Shown here: one piece after another, positions 45,376 through 54,900 of the stretch
How the letters are laid out: every line of letters begins with the position of its first letter
How positions within the stretch are numbered: the stretch's first letter is position 1
Assembly: GCA_944327845.1 (NCBI GenBank)
Contig: CALVHN010000005.1
Coordinates: forward strand, 41,110-105,109
Direction of reading: 5' to 3'
From: an uncultured Bacilli bacterium
Lineage (GTDB): Bacteria > Bacillota_I > Bacilli_A > RFN20 > CAG-826
Length of the DNA: 64,000 bases
Program-made: the position numbers and the translations under genes
Notes under the pieces: generated by a model
The model's database searches: none
Seen by the model: only the letters and a program-made list of their open reading frames with translations
Told to the model about the DNA's origin: nothing

Positions 45376-46011
45376 TTAATTTTTAGTTGGTTTAATTTCA
45401 CCATTTAATAAAGCTTTTAATACTGAAGCTAAAACTTCAATTGAACGATTATCGTAACCATCATTATTAACTAAAATATCAGCGTAGTAGCTTGATGGAC
45501 CGATAATTTCTTCATACATTGGTTGGACAGTTGTAAAATATTGTTCAACAATACTATCAAATGTTCTTTTTCTTTCGACTTGATCTCGAGATAATCTTCT
45601 TAATAATCTTCTTTCTCTTGTTGCATTAATAAAAATAGTTAAATCAGCAAGTGATCGAACGTTTTTATTAACAAGAGCCATAATACCTTCGACAATAATG
45701 AGCTTTTTAGGTTCAACTAATTCAGTAATTTCACTTCTTGTATGAATTGTATAATCATATGTAGGTTTTAAAATTGATTTATTATTTTTTAAATCTAATA
45801 ATTGAGAATTAATTAATTTCCAATCAAAGGCTTTTGGATGATCATAATTTTGTTTTCTTCTTTCCTCTAATGGAATATTAGATTGATCTTTATAATAATC
45901 ATCTATTGAAAGATGGCAAACATTATCTGTTCCAATATGTTTACAAACTTCGTTTATAACGTAAGTTTTTCCACTAGCAGTTCCGCCACCAACCAAAACG
46001 AGTATATTCAT
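45376..46011 (-). CDS. udk: Uridine kinase
   Basis: A 211-residue enzyme of the uridine/phosphoribulokinase family, which phosphorylates uridine and cytidine with ATP or GTP in pyrimidine salvage. Seen: P-loop G-G-G-T-A-S-G-K-T at 8-16, S-I-D-D-Y-Y-K-D near 37-44, the substrate segment N-Y-D-H-P-K-A-F-D-W near 57-66, Y-D-Y-T near 85, and R-R-L-S-R-D near 140. The length matches the usual 205-215. ATG 46011 gives M-N-I-L-V-L-V-G-G-G; an upstream ATG at 46044 adds 11 unlikely residues. No Shine-Dalgarno site is seen, but TGATAATAT (minus strand) lies 11 nt before the ATG, so the leader would be very short. Confidence 0.92.
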   Translation of the reverse strand: MNILVLVGGGTASGKTYVINEVCKHIGTDNVCHLSIDDYYKDQSNIPLEERRKQNYDHPKAFDWKLINSQLLDLKNNKSILKPTYDYTIHTRSEITELVEPKKLIIVEGIMALVNKNVRSLADLTIFINATRERRLLRRLSRDQVERKRTFDSIVEQYFTTVQPMYEEIIGPSSYYADILVNNDGYDNRSIEVLASVLKALLNGEIKPTKN

Positions 46012-46169
46012 AAATCGTTTAAATATTATCACGAATAAAAACATTTTTCATTAGATATTACTATATTTAATTTAAATTCTATGTATAATATATCTCTAGT
46101 AAGTTTATAATACTTATTAAACGATTGACTTTTTATTTTAAATAATTTAAATAGTGAGGAATTAAAAAA

Positions 46170-47006
46170 ATGAAATTTAAAATTATTGTTGATAGTAGTT
46201 CAAATTTAACAAATGATTATTTAAAAGATTCAAATATTCTTTTTGAGTCTGTTCCATTATCAATTAGACTTGGTAATAAAGATTATGTTGATGATGAAAA
46301 TTTAAATATTAAAGAATTTATGAATGATTTATCTTCTTTTAAAGGTAAAACTTCACATTCTTCTTGCCCTACAGCTTCAGCTTATTTAAGTGCTTTAACT
46401 GGTGCAGATTATTATTTTATTGTTACAATTTCTAAAAAATTAAGTGGAAGCTATAATGTTGCTCATTTAGCTATCTCTCAATTTGATAAACCTGATAATG
46501 TATTTTTAATTGATTCAAAAGCTGTTGCAGGTTCAATGATTTTAATTGTTGATAAACTTGTTGAATTAATTAATTCCAATATGGAATTTAATGAAATTAA
46601 AGAGAAAATTCTTGAATATCGTAATTCTTTAAAATTATTGTTTATTCTTGATTCTTTTGATAATTTAATTCGTAATGGAAGAATGAGTAAAGCCGTTGCT
46701 TTTATTGCTACTTTAATGAAAATTAAACCACTTTGTTATGCAGATGATGGAGAAATAAATGTCAAAGAAAAAATTAGAACTTTAGAAGGAGTTATTAAAA
46801 GACTTGTTGCTAATATTGGAAAAATGACTAATATTACAAAAGAAAATAAAGTTATTATTTGTCATACTCAAGATGAAGAAAATGCAAATAAAATTAAGAA
46901 ATTAATTACAGAAAATTATGAACTTAATAATATTCGAATAATTGAAAATCGTGGGTTATGTTCATTTTATTCTTTATTAAATGGAATGATCGTATCTTTT
47001 GAATAG
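46170..47006 (+). CDS. DegV family fatty-acid-binding protein
   Basis: A 278-residue DegV protein. Seen: the N-terminal I-V-D-S-S-S-N-L-T, the T-S-H-S-S-C-P-T-A-S-A-Y segment near 60-71, S-K-K-L-S-G-S-Y-N-V-A near 90-100, and R-N-G-R-M-S-K-A near 168-175, all typical of the family. DegV/FakB proteins bind a fatty acid between two domains and, with a FakA-type kinase, present it for phosphorylation and entry into phospholipid. No kinase gene is in the window. A GAGG site precedes the ATG. It is monocistronic, with a terminator just before the ClpB promoter. Confidence 0.9.
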   Translation: MKFKIIVDSSSNLTNDYLKDSNILFESVPLSIRLGNKDYVDDENLNIKEFMNDLSSFKGKTSHSSCPTASAYLSALTGADYYFIVTISKKLSGSYNVAHLAISQFDKPDNVFLIDSKAVAGSMILIVDKLVELINSNMEFNEIKEKILEYRNSLKLLFILDSFDNLIRNGRMSKAVAFIATLMKIKPLCYADDGEINVKEKIRTLEGVIKRLVANIGKMTNITKENKVIICHTQDEENANKIKKLITENYELNNIRIIENRGLCSFYSLLNGMIVSFE

Positions 47007-47036
47007 AAAGATTATATATAAATTTTATATAAATAG

Positions 47037-47058
47037 AAGGACAAAAAGTCCTTTTTAT
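47037..47058 (+). terminator. Terminator after the degV gene
   Basis: AAGGAC (47037-47042) and GTCCTT (47048-47053) pair around AAAAA. TTT and a T-rich tail follow. Confidence 0.75.
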
Positions 47059-47074
47059 TTTACTTAAAAAATAT

Positions 47075-47101
47075 TTAGCACTCACTATTGACGAGTGCTA
47101 A
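47075..47101. promoter_or_regulatory. CIRCE operator (HrcA binding site) of clpB
   Basis: TTAGCACTC (47075-47083), 9 bp, GAGTGCTAA (47093-47101) is an exact match to the CIRCE inverted repeat bound by the heat-shock repressor HrcA. hrcA itself is not in this window. Confidence 0.97.
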
Positions 47102-47115
47102 TTTATGATTATAAT
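47088..47115 (+). promoter_or_regulatory. clpB promoter embedded in CIRCE
   Basis: TTGACG (47088-47093) lies in the CIRCE spacer. TATAAT (47110-47115) follows after 16 bp, so bound HrcA would cover the -35 box. Start 47137 follows a GGAGGTG site. Confidence 0.85.
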
Positions 47116-47136
47116 ATATTTATGGAGGTGATAAAT

Positions 47137-49236
47137 ATGGAATTTAATAACGTAAATGAAGATGTTTTAACAAAATTTGGTCGTTTAGTAACTGATGAAG
47201 TTAGAAAAAATAAAGTCGATCCTGTTATCGGAAGAGATGATGAAATTCGTAAAATTATCACTATTTTAGCAAGGAAAACAAAAAATAACGTCATTTTACT
47301 TGGTGAACCTGGTGTTGGTAAAACAGCTATAATTGAAGGTTTAGCCCAAAGAATTGTAAAAAAAGATGTTCCTACAACTTTACAAAATAAAGAAATATTT
47401 GAACTTGATATGGGAGCACTTGTAGCTGGTGCTAAATATCAAGGTGAGTTTGAAGAAAGATTAAAGAATGTTTTAAATAAAATAAAAGAATCTGATCATA
47501 AAATCATTTTATTTATTGATGAGATTCATTTAATTGTTGGTGCAGGAAGAAGTTCAGGAGCAATGGATGCTTCTAACTTATTAAAACCTATTTTAGCTAG
47601 AGGTGATATCGATTGTATTGGTGCTACAACTTTAAAAGAATACCAAAATTATATTGAAAAAGATCGTGCTTTAGAAAGAAGATTTCAACCTGTAATGGTT
47701 CTTGAGCCATCAAAAGAAGATACTTTATCAATTTTAAGAGGATTAAAAAATAGATTTGAAACTCATCATGGTGTTCATATTACTGATAATGCTTTAGTTG
47801 CTGCTGTTAATTATTCAGTAAGATATATTCCTAATAGATTCTTGCCAGATAAAGCTATTGATTTGGTGGATGAAGCTTGTGCAGAAACACGTGTTCAAAT
47901 TGAATCAATGCCAACTGAACTTGATGAAGTTGAAAGAAAAATTCGCCAACTTGAAATTGAAAGAATGGCTTTAAAACAAGAAAGTGATGAACAATCTAAA
48001 ATCAGATTAAATAAACTTGAAGGAACTTTAGTTTCATTAAATAAAGATAAAAAAGATTTAATGGAACAATGGATGAAAGAAAAAAATGAGATTAAAGAAC
48101 AAAAGGATATTAAATCAAAAATTGATAGCTTAAAGTTCGAACTTCAAAACGCTTTTAATAGTGGAGATTATAAAAAAGCTAGTGAAATTCAATATAAAGA
48201 AATACCTACTTTAGAAAATAGATTAAATGAACTAGAAAAAAATGAAGGTGATAGAAAAATACTTTCTGATGTAATTACTGATGAAAATATTGCTTCAATC
48301 GTTTCTAAAATGACTAATATTCCAGTAAGTAAAATCTCAAAAGGAGATAAGGAAAGAGTCTTAAACTTAAAAGAAATTTTAAGTAAAAGAGTCATTGGAC
48401 AAGATAAAGCAATTGAATTAGTAAGTGATGCAATAATTAGACAAAGAGCCGGGATTAACGACGAAAATCGACCAATTGGTTCATTTTTATTCATGGGACC
48501 AACTGGTGTTGGAAAGACAGAAGTTGCTAAAGCTTTAGCTGAAGCTTTATTTGACGATGAAAGTAAAATTATCAGAATTGATATGTCTGAATATATGGAA
48601 AAATATTCGGTTTCTCGTTTAATTGGTGCTGCTCCTGGATATGTTGGATATGAAGAAGGTGGTCAATTAACTGAACAAGTTAGACATAATCCTTATTCTA
48701 TTGTTTTATTTGATGAAATAGAGAAGGCATCGCTTGATGTTTTAAATTTACTTCTTCAAATAATGGATGATGGAAGATTAACTGATGCTCAAGGAAGATT
48801 ATGTGATTTTAAAAATACGGTAATAATTATGACTTCAAATTTATCTAGTGAAGAAATTTTAAATGGTAAATTTGATGAAGCTGAAAGAAAATTACATCAA
48901 ACATTTAAACCAGAATTTTTAAATAGAATCGATGAGATCGTGTATTTCAACGCTTTAACAAAAGAAGTACAATTTAAAATTGTTGATAAGATGTTAAATA
49001 ATTTAAAAGCTAGACTTGAAAATCAATATTATCATGTAAGTTTTACCAATAATCTTAAATCCTATATCCTTGATGAAGCTTATTCTTTTGAATTTGGTGC
49101 TCGTCCTTTAAAAAGATTTATTCAACATAATGTTGAAACTAAACTTGCTCAAATGATAATTAAACAAGAAATTCAACCTAATAAAAAATATTTAGTTGAT
49201 TATAAAAATAAAGATATAACAGTTGAATTAATGTAA
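47137..49236 (+). CDS. clpB: ClpB disaggregase lacking the N-terminal domain
   Basis: A 699-residue Hsp100 ATPase that unfolds aggregated proteins with the DnaK system. AAA-1 has Walker A G-E-P-G-V-G-K-T at 56-63 and I-D-E-I-H. A coiled-coil middle domain spans about 265-385. AAA-2 has Walker A G-P-T-G-V-G-K-T at 454-461, and Y-E-E-G-G-Q-L-T forms the pore loop. Full ClpB is about 860 residues. The ~150-residue N-domain is absent, so the protein begins at [10 protein letters not shown], as in mycoplasma ClpB. The middle domain separates it from ClpC/ClpE. Readings starting upstream would lie in the promoter; ATG 47137 follows GGAGGTG. Confidence 0.93.
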   Translation: MEFNNVNEDVLTKFGRLVTDEVRKNKVDPVIGRDDEIRKIITILARKTKNNVILLGEPGVGKTAIIEGLAQRIVKKDVPTTLQNKEIFELDMGALVAGAKYQGEFEERLKNVLNKIKESDHKIILFIDEIHLIVGAGRSSGAMDASNLLKPILARGDIDCIGATTLKEYQNYIEKDRALERRFQPVMVLEPSKEDTLSILRGLKNRFETHHGVHITDNALVAAVNYSVRYIPNRFLPDKAIDLVDEACAETRVQIESMPTELDEVERKIRQLEIERMALKQESDEQSKIRLNKLEGTLVSLNKDKKDLMEQWMKEKNEIKEQKDIKSKIDSLKFELQNAFNSGDYKKASEIQYKEIPTLENRLNELEKNEGDRKILSDVITDENIASIVSKMTNIPVSKISKGDKERVLNLKEILSKRVIGQDKAIELVSDAIIRQRAGINDENRPIGSFLFMGPTGVGKTEVAKALAEALFDDESKIIRIDMSEYMEKYSVSRLIGAAPGYVGYEEGGQLTEQVRHNPYSIVLFDEIEKASLDVLNLLLQIMDDGRLTDAQGRLCDFKNTVIIMTSNLSSEEILNGKFDEAERKLHQTFKPEFLNRIDEIVYFNALTKEVQFKIVDKMLNNLKARLENQYYHVSFTNNLKSYILDEAYSFEFGARPLKRFIQHNVETKLAQMIIKQEIQPNKKYLVDYKNKDITVELM

Positions 49237-49241
49237 TTTAT

Positions 49242-49280
49242 AAAGGATTTGTAGGAAAAACCCTGCAAATCCTTTTTATT
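49242..49280 (+). terminator. Rho-independent terminator after clpB
   Basis: A 14-bp stem with one G-U pair (49242-49255 with 49262-49275) is followed by TTATTTTTT. Confidence 0.88.
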
Positions 49281-49324
49281 TTTTAAAAACTTTTAAAACT
49301 TAAAATTTTTATTATTAATTAAAA

Positions 49325-49353
49325 TTGTTATTAAATATTTGTTTATTTATAAT
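49325..49353 (+). promoter_or_regulatory. Promoter of the LytTR two-component operon, placed for a leaderless transcript
   Basis: TTGTTA (49325-49330), 17 bp, TATAAT (49348-49353), then 6 nt to the GTG at 49360. Transcription should start at the start codon. Confidence 0.65.
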
Positions 49354-49359
49354 TTAGGT

Positions 49360-50070
49360 GTGAAAATTAAAGTCGCTATTGTTGAGGATGAAATTAATTC
49401 ATTAAACGATCTTAAAAAATTAATTTTAAGTTATAAGGATAAATATAGTTTTGAATATGAAATATATTCTTATTTTAATGGTCTTGATTTTTTAAATGAT
49501 TATAAAGGCCAGTTTGATGTTATTTTTTTAGATATTGAAATGCCTAAAATTAATGGAATGGAAGTAGCTAAAAAAATTAGAAGCTTAAATGATTCAACAT
49601 TAATTATTTTTGAAACAAATATCATTCAATATGCTATTGATGGATATGAAGTCCAAGCATTTGATTTTTTAATTAAACCAATAAAAGAACCTCGATTTAG
49701 ACTAACATTTTCTCATATTTCAAATGAATTGAATCATAAATATAATGAAGAGACTATTACAATTAATACTAAATCTGAAATATTAAATATTTTAATCGAT
49801 GATTTATTATATATTGAAGTAATGAATCATAACTTATTTGTTCATACTATAAAAGAAACAATTAAAATTAGAGGCCAATTAAACGCTTTTGAAACAAAAC
49901 TTAAAAATAATTCTTTTTCAAGATGTAATAATCCATATCTAGTGAATTTAAAGCATGTAAAATCGATAAAGGGAGAATATTGTATTTTAGATAATGATGA
50001 GGAATTAAAAATTTCCCAAACAAAAAGAAACTCATTTTTATCTGATTTTGCAAATTATATTGGGGTTTAG
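49360..50070 (+). CDS. LytTR-family response regulator
   Basis: A 236-residue regulator. The receiver domain (about 1-120) shows V-A-I-V-E-D-E at 5-11 and the phosphoacceptor Asp 58 in F-L-D-I-E-M-P. The conserved Lys is in L-I-K-P-I-K. The C-terminal LytTR DNA-binding domain (about 135-236) contains Y-I-E-V-M-N-H-N-L and the S-R-C-N-N-P-Y-L-V-N-L-K-H-V segment, as in AgrA/ComE. LytTR proteins bind 9-bp direct repeats about two helical turns apart, and such a pair lies right after the kinase gene. I chose GTG 49360 because it gives M-K-I-K-V-A-I-V-E-D-E and fits the promoter for a leaderless start. The kinase follows after 2 bp. Confidence 0.9.
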   Translation: MKIKVAIVEDEINSLNDLKKLILSYKDKYSFEYEIYSYFNGLDFLNDYKGQFDVIFLDIEMPKINGMEVAKKIRSLNDSTLIIFETNIIQYAIDGYEVQAFDFLIKPIKEPRFRLTFSHISNELNHKYNEETITINTKSEILNILIDDLLYIEVMNHNLFVHTIKETIKIRGQLNAFETKLKNNSFSRCNNPYLVNLKHVKSIKGEYCILDNDEELKISQTKRNSFLSDFANYIGV

Positions 50071-50072
50071 CA

Positions 50073-51392
50073 ATGGTTTTAACTTTTTTACGCACACCTT
50101 TAATGGCTTTAGAATTGCTAATTGCTGAATATATTTTTTCAATTCAACTAAAGAAAAAACCTTATTTTTATTTAAGATTTTTTATTTTAAGTTTTGTTGT
50201 TTTAATAGCAACTTTCTGGATTGAGTTTTTTTATTTTATTATTACTAATAGTAACTTTGTTTATATTGGTTCAGAAACATCTGGTGAGTCTATCTTTAAA
50301 TTATTTTATTATCTTTTAATTTTTATTATGACTTTATTAGTTTTAAAAGGAAGCTATGAAACTTCTTTTTATTCTATTTTATATTATGGAGCAAATGGAT
50401 TTGCTTTACAGCATTTAGCTATTGAATTTTTAAATTTATTTATTTTAATTCCTGGTTTAGCAAATTCTTTAGAAACATATCCTTATTTAACAATTTTATA
50501 TGAATGTTTGTCATGTTTAATTTTTTATATTCCTTTTTTAATTTATATGTATAGCAAAAAAGACGAAACATTATCTTTAACAGAAAAAAATGCTCGAAGA
50601 AAAATCATTACTTCAATAATTATTGTTTTTGTTTGCATTGGTTTAAGTAGAATTACTACCGATAATCTTGAACGTAATTTATTATCTAGTATTTCTGAAA
50701 ATATTATGATGATTCTAATTTGTTTTTTACTTTTATTTAGTTTACGAGATTTAACTAAACAAGAAAAGATACAATCTGAAGTTGATTTAATGACTGAAAT
50801 TTTGCATCAAGAAAGAGAACAATATAAATTAAGTAAAGAAAATATCGAATTAATTAATATTAAATGTCACGATTTAAAGCATCAAATAAGATTGCAAAGA
50901 GATAATTTAAATATCGAAGAGATTGAAAATGCCATTAAAATTTATGATTCAACAGTTAAAACAGGGAATGACGTTTTAGATACGATTTTAACGGAAAAAA
51001 GCTTATTTTGTGAAAGAAATAAAATTATGTTAAATTGCGTTGGAAATTCAAAAGATTTAGTAATTATGGATAAAAGTGATATTTATTCTTTATTTGGAAA
51101 TATTGTTCAAAATGCAATCGATTCGGTTAATGAAATTGAAGATTTAGATAAAAGATTTATTAAATTAGATATTCATTCTCAAAAAGGAATGCTTCTAATA
51201 AGAGAAGAAAATTATTTTAAAGAAAAACCAAAGTTTGAAAATGGTATTCCAATCACTCAAAAAGATAAAAAATTTCATGGATTTGGTGTTAAATCGATGA
51301 TGAGAGTAGTTAAAAAGTATGATGGAGTTTTAACGTTTAAACTTGAAGATGAAAGATTTGTTTTAAATATTGCTTTACCTTTAAAAGATTAA
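50073..51392 (+). CDS. Sensor histidine kinase, AgrC/GHKL type
   Basis: A 439-residue membrane kinase. About six hydrophobic segments fill residues 5-225. A coiled-coil dimer segment leads to the phosphoacceptor His 266 in I-K-C-H-D-L-K-H-Q. The ATP-binding domain shows the N-box N-I-V-Q-N-A-I-D-S-V and the G-box H-G-F-G-V-K-S-M. This HPK10-like layout belongs to kinases paired with LytTR regulators, many of which sense peptides; no agrD-like peptide gene is visible here. It starts 2 bp after the response-regulator stop. A perfect cre site begins 5 bp after its own stop, so its downstream operon is a likely target. Confidence 0.9.
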   Translation: MVLTFLRTPLMALELLIAEYIFSIQLKKKPYFYLRFFILSFVVLIATFWIEFFYFIITNSNFVYIGSETSGESIFKLFYYLLIFIMTLLVLKGSYETSFYSILYYGANGFALQHLAIEFLNLFILIPGLANSLETYPYLTILYECLSCLIFYIPFLIYMYSKKDETLSLTEKNARRKIITSIIIVFVCIGLSRITTDNLERNLLSSISENIMMILICFLLLFSLRDLTKQEKIQSEVDLMTEILHQEREQYKLSKENIELINIKCHDLKHQIRLQRDNLNIEEIENAIKIYDSTVKTGNDVLDTILTEKSLFCERNKIMLNCVGNSKDLVIMDKSDIYSLFGNIVQNAIDSVNEIEDLDKRFIKLDIHSQKGMLLIREENYFKEKPKFENGIPITQKDKKFHGFGVKSMMRVVKKYDGVLTFKLEDERFVLNIALPLKD

Positions 51393-51396
51393 AAAA

Positions 51397-51412
51397 ATGT
51401 AAGCGCTTTCTT
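51397..51412. promoter_or_regulatory. CcpA cre site
   Basis: ATGTAAGCGCTTTCTT fits every position of the Firmicutes cre consensus WTGTAARCGYWWWCWW. It lies upstream of the beta-glucosidase operon promoter and points to catabolite control. ccpA is not in the window. Confidence 0.85.
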
Positions 51413-51443
51413 AACTTACGACTTTTAAAAGTTAAAATACGAC
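51411..51443 (+). promoter_or_regulatory. Candidate LytTR direct-repeat operator
   Basis: TTAACTTACGAC (51411-51422) and TTAAAATACGAC (51432-51443) match at 10 of 12 positions with a 21-bp period, the spacing of LytTR binding sites. The pair sits just upstream of the expected -35 position and overlaps the cre site by 2 bp. Confidence 0.65.
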
Positions 51444-51473
51444 GGTTTAATTTATTTTTAAAAAATAGATAAA

Positions 51474-51479
51474 TACAAT
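51474..51479 (+). promoter_or_regulatory. -10 box of the GH3 operon
   Basis: TACAAT, with only TTTATT at the -35 position (51451-51456). A poor -35 directly after the direct repeats suits activation by the LytTR regulator. Confidence 0.5.
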
Positions 51480-51510
51480 AATGGCAAATAATATGAAAGG
51501 GGTTTGTAAA

Positions 51511-51939
51511 ATGCAAAATTATTTAAAAAGCCTTTTAACTTTAAAAGATAAAGCTTATGGTTTTTTTGTAACAGTAGGTTTATCAATTTTTGCAATTATA
51601 CTTTTAATTGTCTATTTTGTAAGTTATAAAGGCGTTTATTCTTCGGGTATGGAAGTATTTTCTTGGTGGGTATTTACTTTCTTACTTCTTATTCCAATAT
51701 TGAATATCGTAATGTTTTTCTTAAAATTATCGAAATTCAATAATTATGTAACTGGAGCATTAGTTTTAGTAACTATTTGTTTCTTTATTTATTCTATTTA
51801 TTACTTAGTTTCAGTTATGGCTACAGGAATTGATGCTACATTTGATGCACCATTTATTTCAAATGTTATTTTATTTGTTATTTTATGGGTTGGATCAATT
51901 GTAAATATCTTCTTACCACAAATTAAAAGTAATAAATAA
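51511..51939 (+). CDS. Small four-TM membrane protein of unknown function
   Basis: A 142-residue protein with hydrophobic segments at about 16-38, 50-71, 80-101 and 115-135 and short loops. No family is recognised. The ATG at 51481 overlaps the promoter region (1 nt after the -10 box) and is rejected; ATG 51511 follows an AAAGGGG site by 8 nt. It is the first gene of the operon with the GH3 glycosidase (32 bp downstream) and the carbohydrate-binding lipoprotein. It could be an accessory membrane partner of the GH3 enzyme or a sensor component. That is inference from position only. Confidence 0.75.
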   Translation: MQNYLKSLLTLKDKAYGFFVTVGLSIFAIILLIVYFVSYKGVYSSGMEVFSWWVFTFLLLIPILNIVMFFLKLSKFNNYVTGALVLVTICFFIYSIYYLVSVMATGIDATFDAPFISNVILFVILWVGSIVNIFLPQIKSNK

Positions 51940-51971
51940 GAAACTTTAATAAAAGATGAAAGGTAATTTAT

Positions 51972-54900
51972 ATGAATAGAAAAATTAATAATTTATGTAA
52001 GATTTTAATTACTTCATTAGGTACAATCAGTGCAATTTCACTTACTGGTACTAAAATTGCTCTTGAAAATGATGGTTCTATTAACTCATTTTTAGGAGTG
52101 CAAGAAACAGTTTATACACCTAATGAAAATGCTGATGAACAAGATACAGAATATTACAAATCTAAATTTGATAATCTTCAAGATGTTATTGATAATGGAA
52201 GAAATTTAAATCGTTTAGTTCAACAAGAAGGTTCAGTTCTTTTAAAGAACGATAATAATGCTTTACCTTTAAAAGAAGGAAATAGAAAAGTTTCTTTAGT
52301 AGGTGTTTCAAGCGTCGATCCAGCTTTTTCTGGGACAGGTTCTGGAAGTGTTGATACAAGTGATGCTCCAAGCTTTAAAAAAGCAATGGAAAACGCTGGA
52401 TTTGAGGTTAATGACACTCTTTGGAATTTCTATAGTGATAATTTAGATACATATAAAAGACCAAATCCTTCTTCAGTTGGTGGGCCAGTTAATGTTTATA
52501 ATTTCCAATCATTTAATTATGGAACTGGAGATGCAAGTTGGAATGATGTAAATTCAAATTGTGGAAGTTCATTCTCAGAATATGGTGATGCAGCAATTTA
52601 TACTATTACAAGAATTGGTGGAGAAAGTCATGATATTCCTAGCGGTTTAGATTCTGCAAGAAAACACGATTATAACAAAACTTCAATCAATGAAGATGGT
52701 GATTATCTTGATTTAAGTGATACTGAAGTTGATGTTTTAAAAGGATTAAAAGATTTAAAAGATCAAAAGAAAATTAAAAATACTGTTTTAATTATCAATT
52801 CACCAAATCCAATGGAAACTGATTTCTTATTAGATCCAGAACTTGGAATTGATGCTTGCTTATGGATTGGAACTCCAGGTACAAATGGTTTACAAGGTGT
52901 TGCTAATTTATTAGCTGGTGAAGATGGTGATGAAGCTATTTCTCCATCAGGTTCTTTACCTGATACTTACTATACTGATAACCAAAAATATAATCCTGTA
53001 ATGTCAAACTTTGGTTATTTTGCTTATGAGAACAACGAAACTTATTTCCCAAGAAACCAATATGGCGATCGTTATTATAACTACATCCATTATGTTTGCT
53101 ATCAAGAAGGAATTTATCTTGGCTATAAATATACTGAAACACGTTATGAAGACAGCGTTTTAAATCAAGGAAATGTTGGTGATTTTAACTATGATGATGT
53201 TGTTTCTTTCCCATTTGGTTATGGTTTAAGTTATACAACATTTGAATTTTTATCGATGAAAACATCAAAAACCGATACAGGTTATCAAGTTAAGGTTAGA
53301 GTAAAAAATACTGGAAGCACATATGGTAAAAAAGCTGTCCAAGTTTATATTCAAAAACCATATACCACATATGATACTGAGAACTTTATTGAAAAATCTT
53401 CAGTAGAACTTGCTGGTTTTGGCAAAACTAAGAATCTTGCACCTAATGAAGAAGAGGAAGTTATTATCGATATTAGCGATGATTTATTCAAGAGTTATGA
53501 TGCTTATGGTGCTAAAACCTACATTCAAGATGCTGGTGATTATTATATTACTGCAGCAGGTGATTCTCATGAAGCAATAAATAATATCCTTGCTTATAAA
53601 GGAAAAACTACTGCTGATGGAATGACAGAAAATGGTGATAGAAACTTTGTTTATCATGAAACTCGTGAATTTAATTCAACAAAATATGCTACATCTAAAG
53701 CAACCAATCAAAAGGTAACTAATTTATTTGAACATGCAGATATGAATTTCTATGATGGTAAAATTTATAACTGGGTTGATTATTTATCAAGAAGTGATTG
53801 GGAAGGTACATATCCTGATATTAATGGTGTTGAATTTACCATGACTAAAGAAATGGCTGATCAAATGAAAACTTATGTTGAGCCAGTAAAAGAAGATAGT
53901 GAAAGTTATCCAACTTATGGAGCAAGCCAAGTTTTGACTTTAGCAGATTTCATTAAAGATGAAAATGGCAATCCAATTTCTTATGATAATCCATTATGGG
54001 ATAAATTATTAGATCAAATGACATATGAAGAAACTTCATATTTATTGTCAAACGGTTTAAGGCATACAAAAGGTGTTCCTAATGTTGCTAAACCTGAAAC
54101 TTTAGATCATAATGGTCCAATTGGCTTAACTCAAGCTTATGGCTCCGGTCCAAATGGTTTAGCTGCTAAAAAAGATGATCCATTAAAGAATAAAAAACCA
54201 ACTTCATATTCTTGTGCTGGAATTCAAGCTGCAACTATGAATGCTGATTTAATTGAAGTTATGGGCGAAGCAATGGGAGAAGATGCTTTATGGGCCGGAT
54301 ATAGTGGACTTTATGGTCCTTGCTCAAATATTCATCGTTCACCTTATGAAGGTAGAGCATTTGAATATTTCTCTGAAGATGCTGTTTTAAGTGGATTAAT
54401 TCTTGCAAGTGAAACAAAGGGAATCCAATCTAAAGGATGCTATGTTTACAATAAACACTTTGCATTAAATGAACAAGAAACTAATAGACCTGGTGTTGGT
54501 ACTTGGGCTAATGAACAAACTATTAGAGAAAACTACTTAAGAGCATTTGAATTACCTATTACTGAAAGTAATGCATATTGTGTAATGTCTGCTTATAATA
54601 GAATTGGATTAATTCCTAGCTATTGTGATTATAATTTACAAACTGCATGGTTAAGAGGCGAAACAGGCATGGAAGGATTCAATGTTTCTGACTACTATAC
54701 TAATGCTTTAAAATATACAACATTATCTCAAATTATTATGGCTGGTGTTGATCTTCCTGATGCTGATTTAAATGGCAATAATTCATTAGATAGATTTAAT
54801 GATGGAAAACACGGTGGATTAGCTAATCAAATGAGAGAATCTGCTAAACGTATCCTTTATACTGTTAGTAGATCTAATGCGATGAACGGTACATCAAGCG

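Noticed and set aside
47272..47274. Possible reassignment of AGG to methionine, reported for one uncultured Bacilli clade
   Set aside because: AGG here encodes the conserved Arg of the ClpB (S/A)-R-R-T-K-N-N region, and other AGG codons also fall at ordinary Arg positions.
48189..48494. 101-residue frame antisense to clpB
   Set aside because: clpB is unmistakable on the plus strand, and the antisense frame has no start signal and shows no recognisable family.
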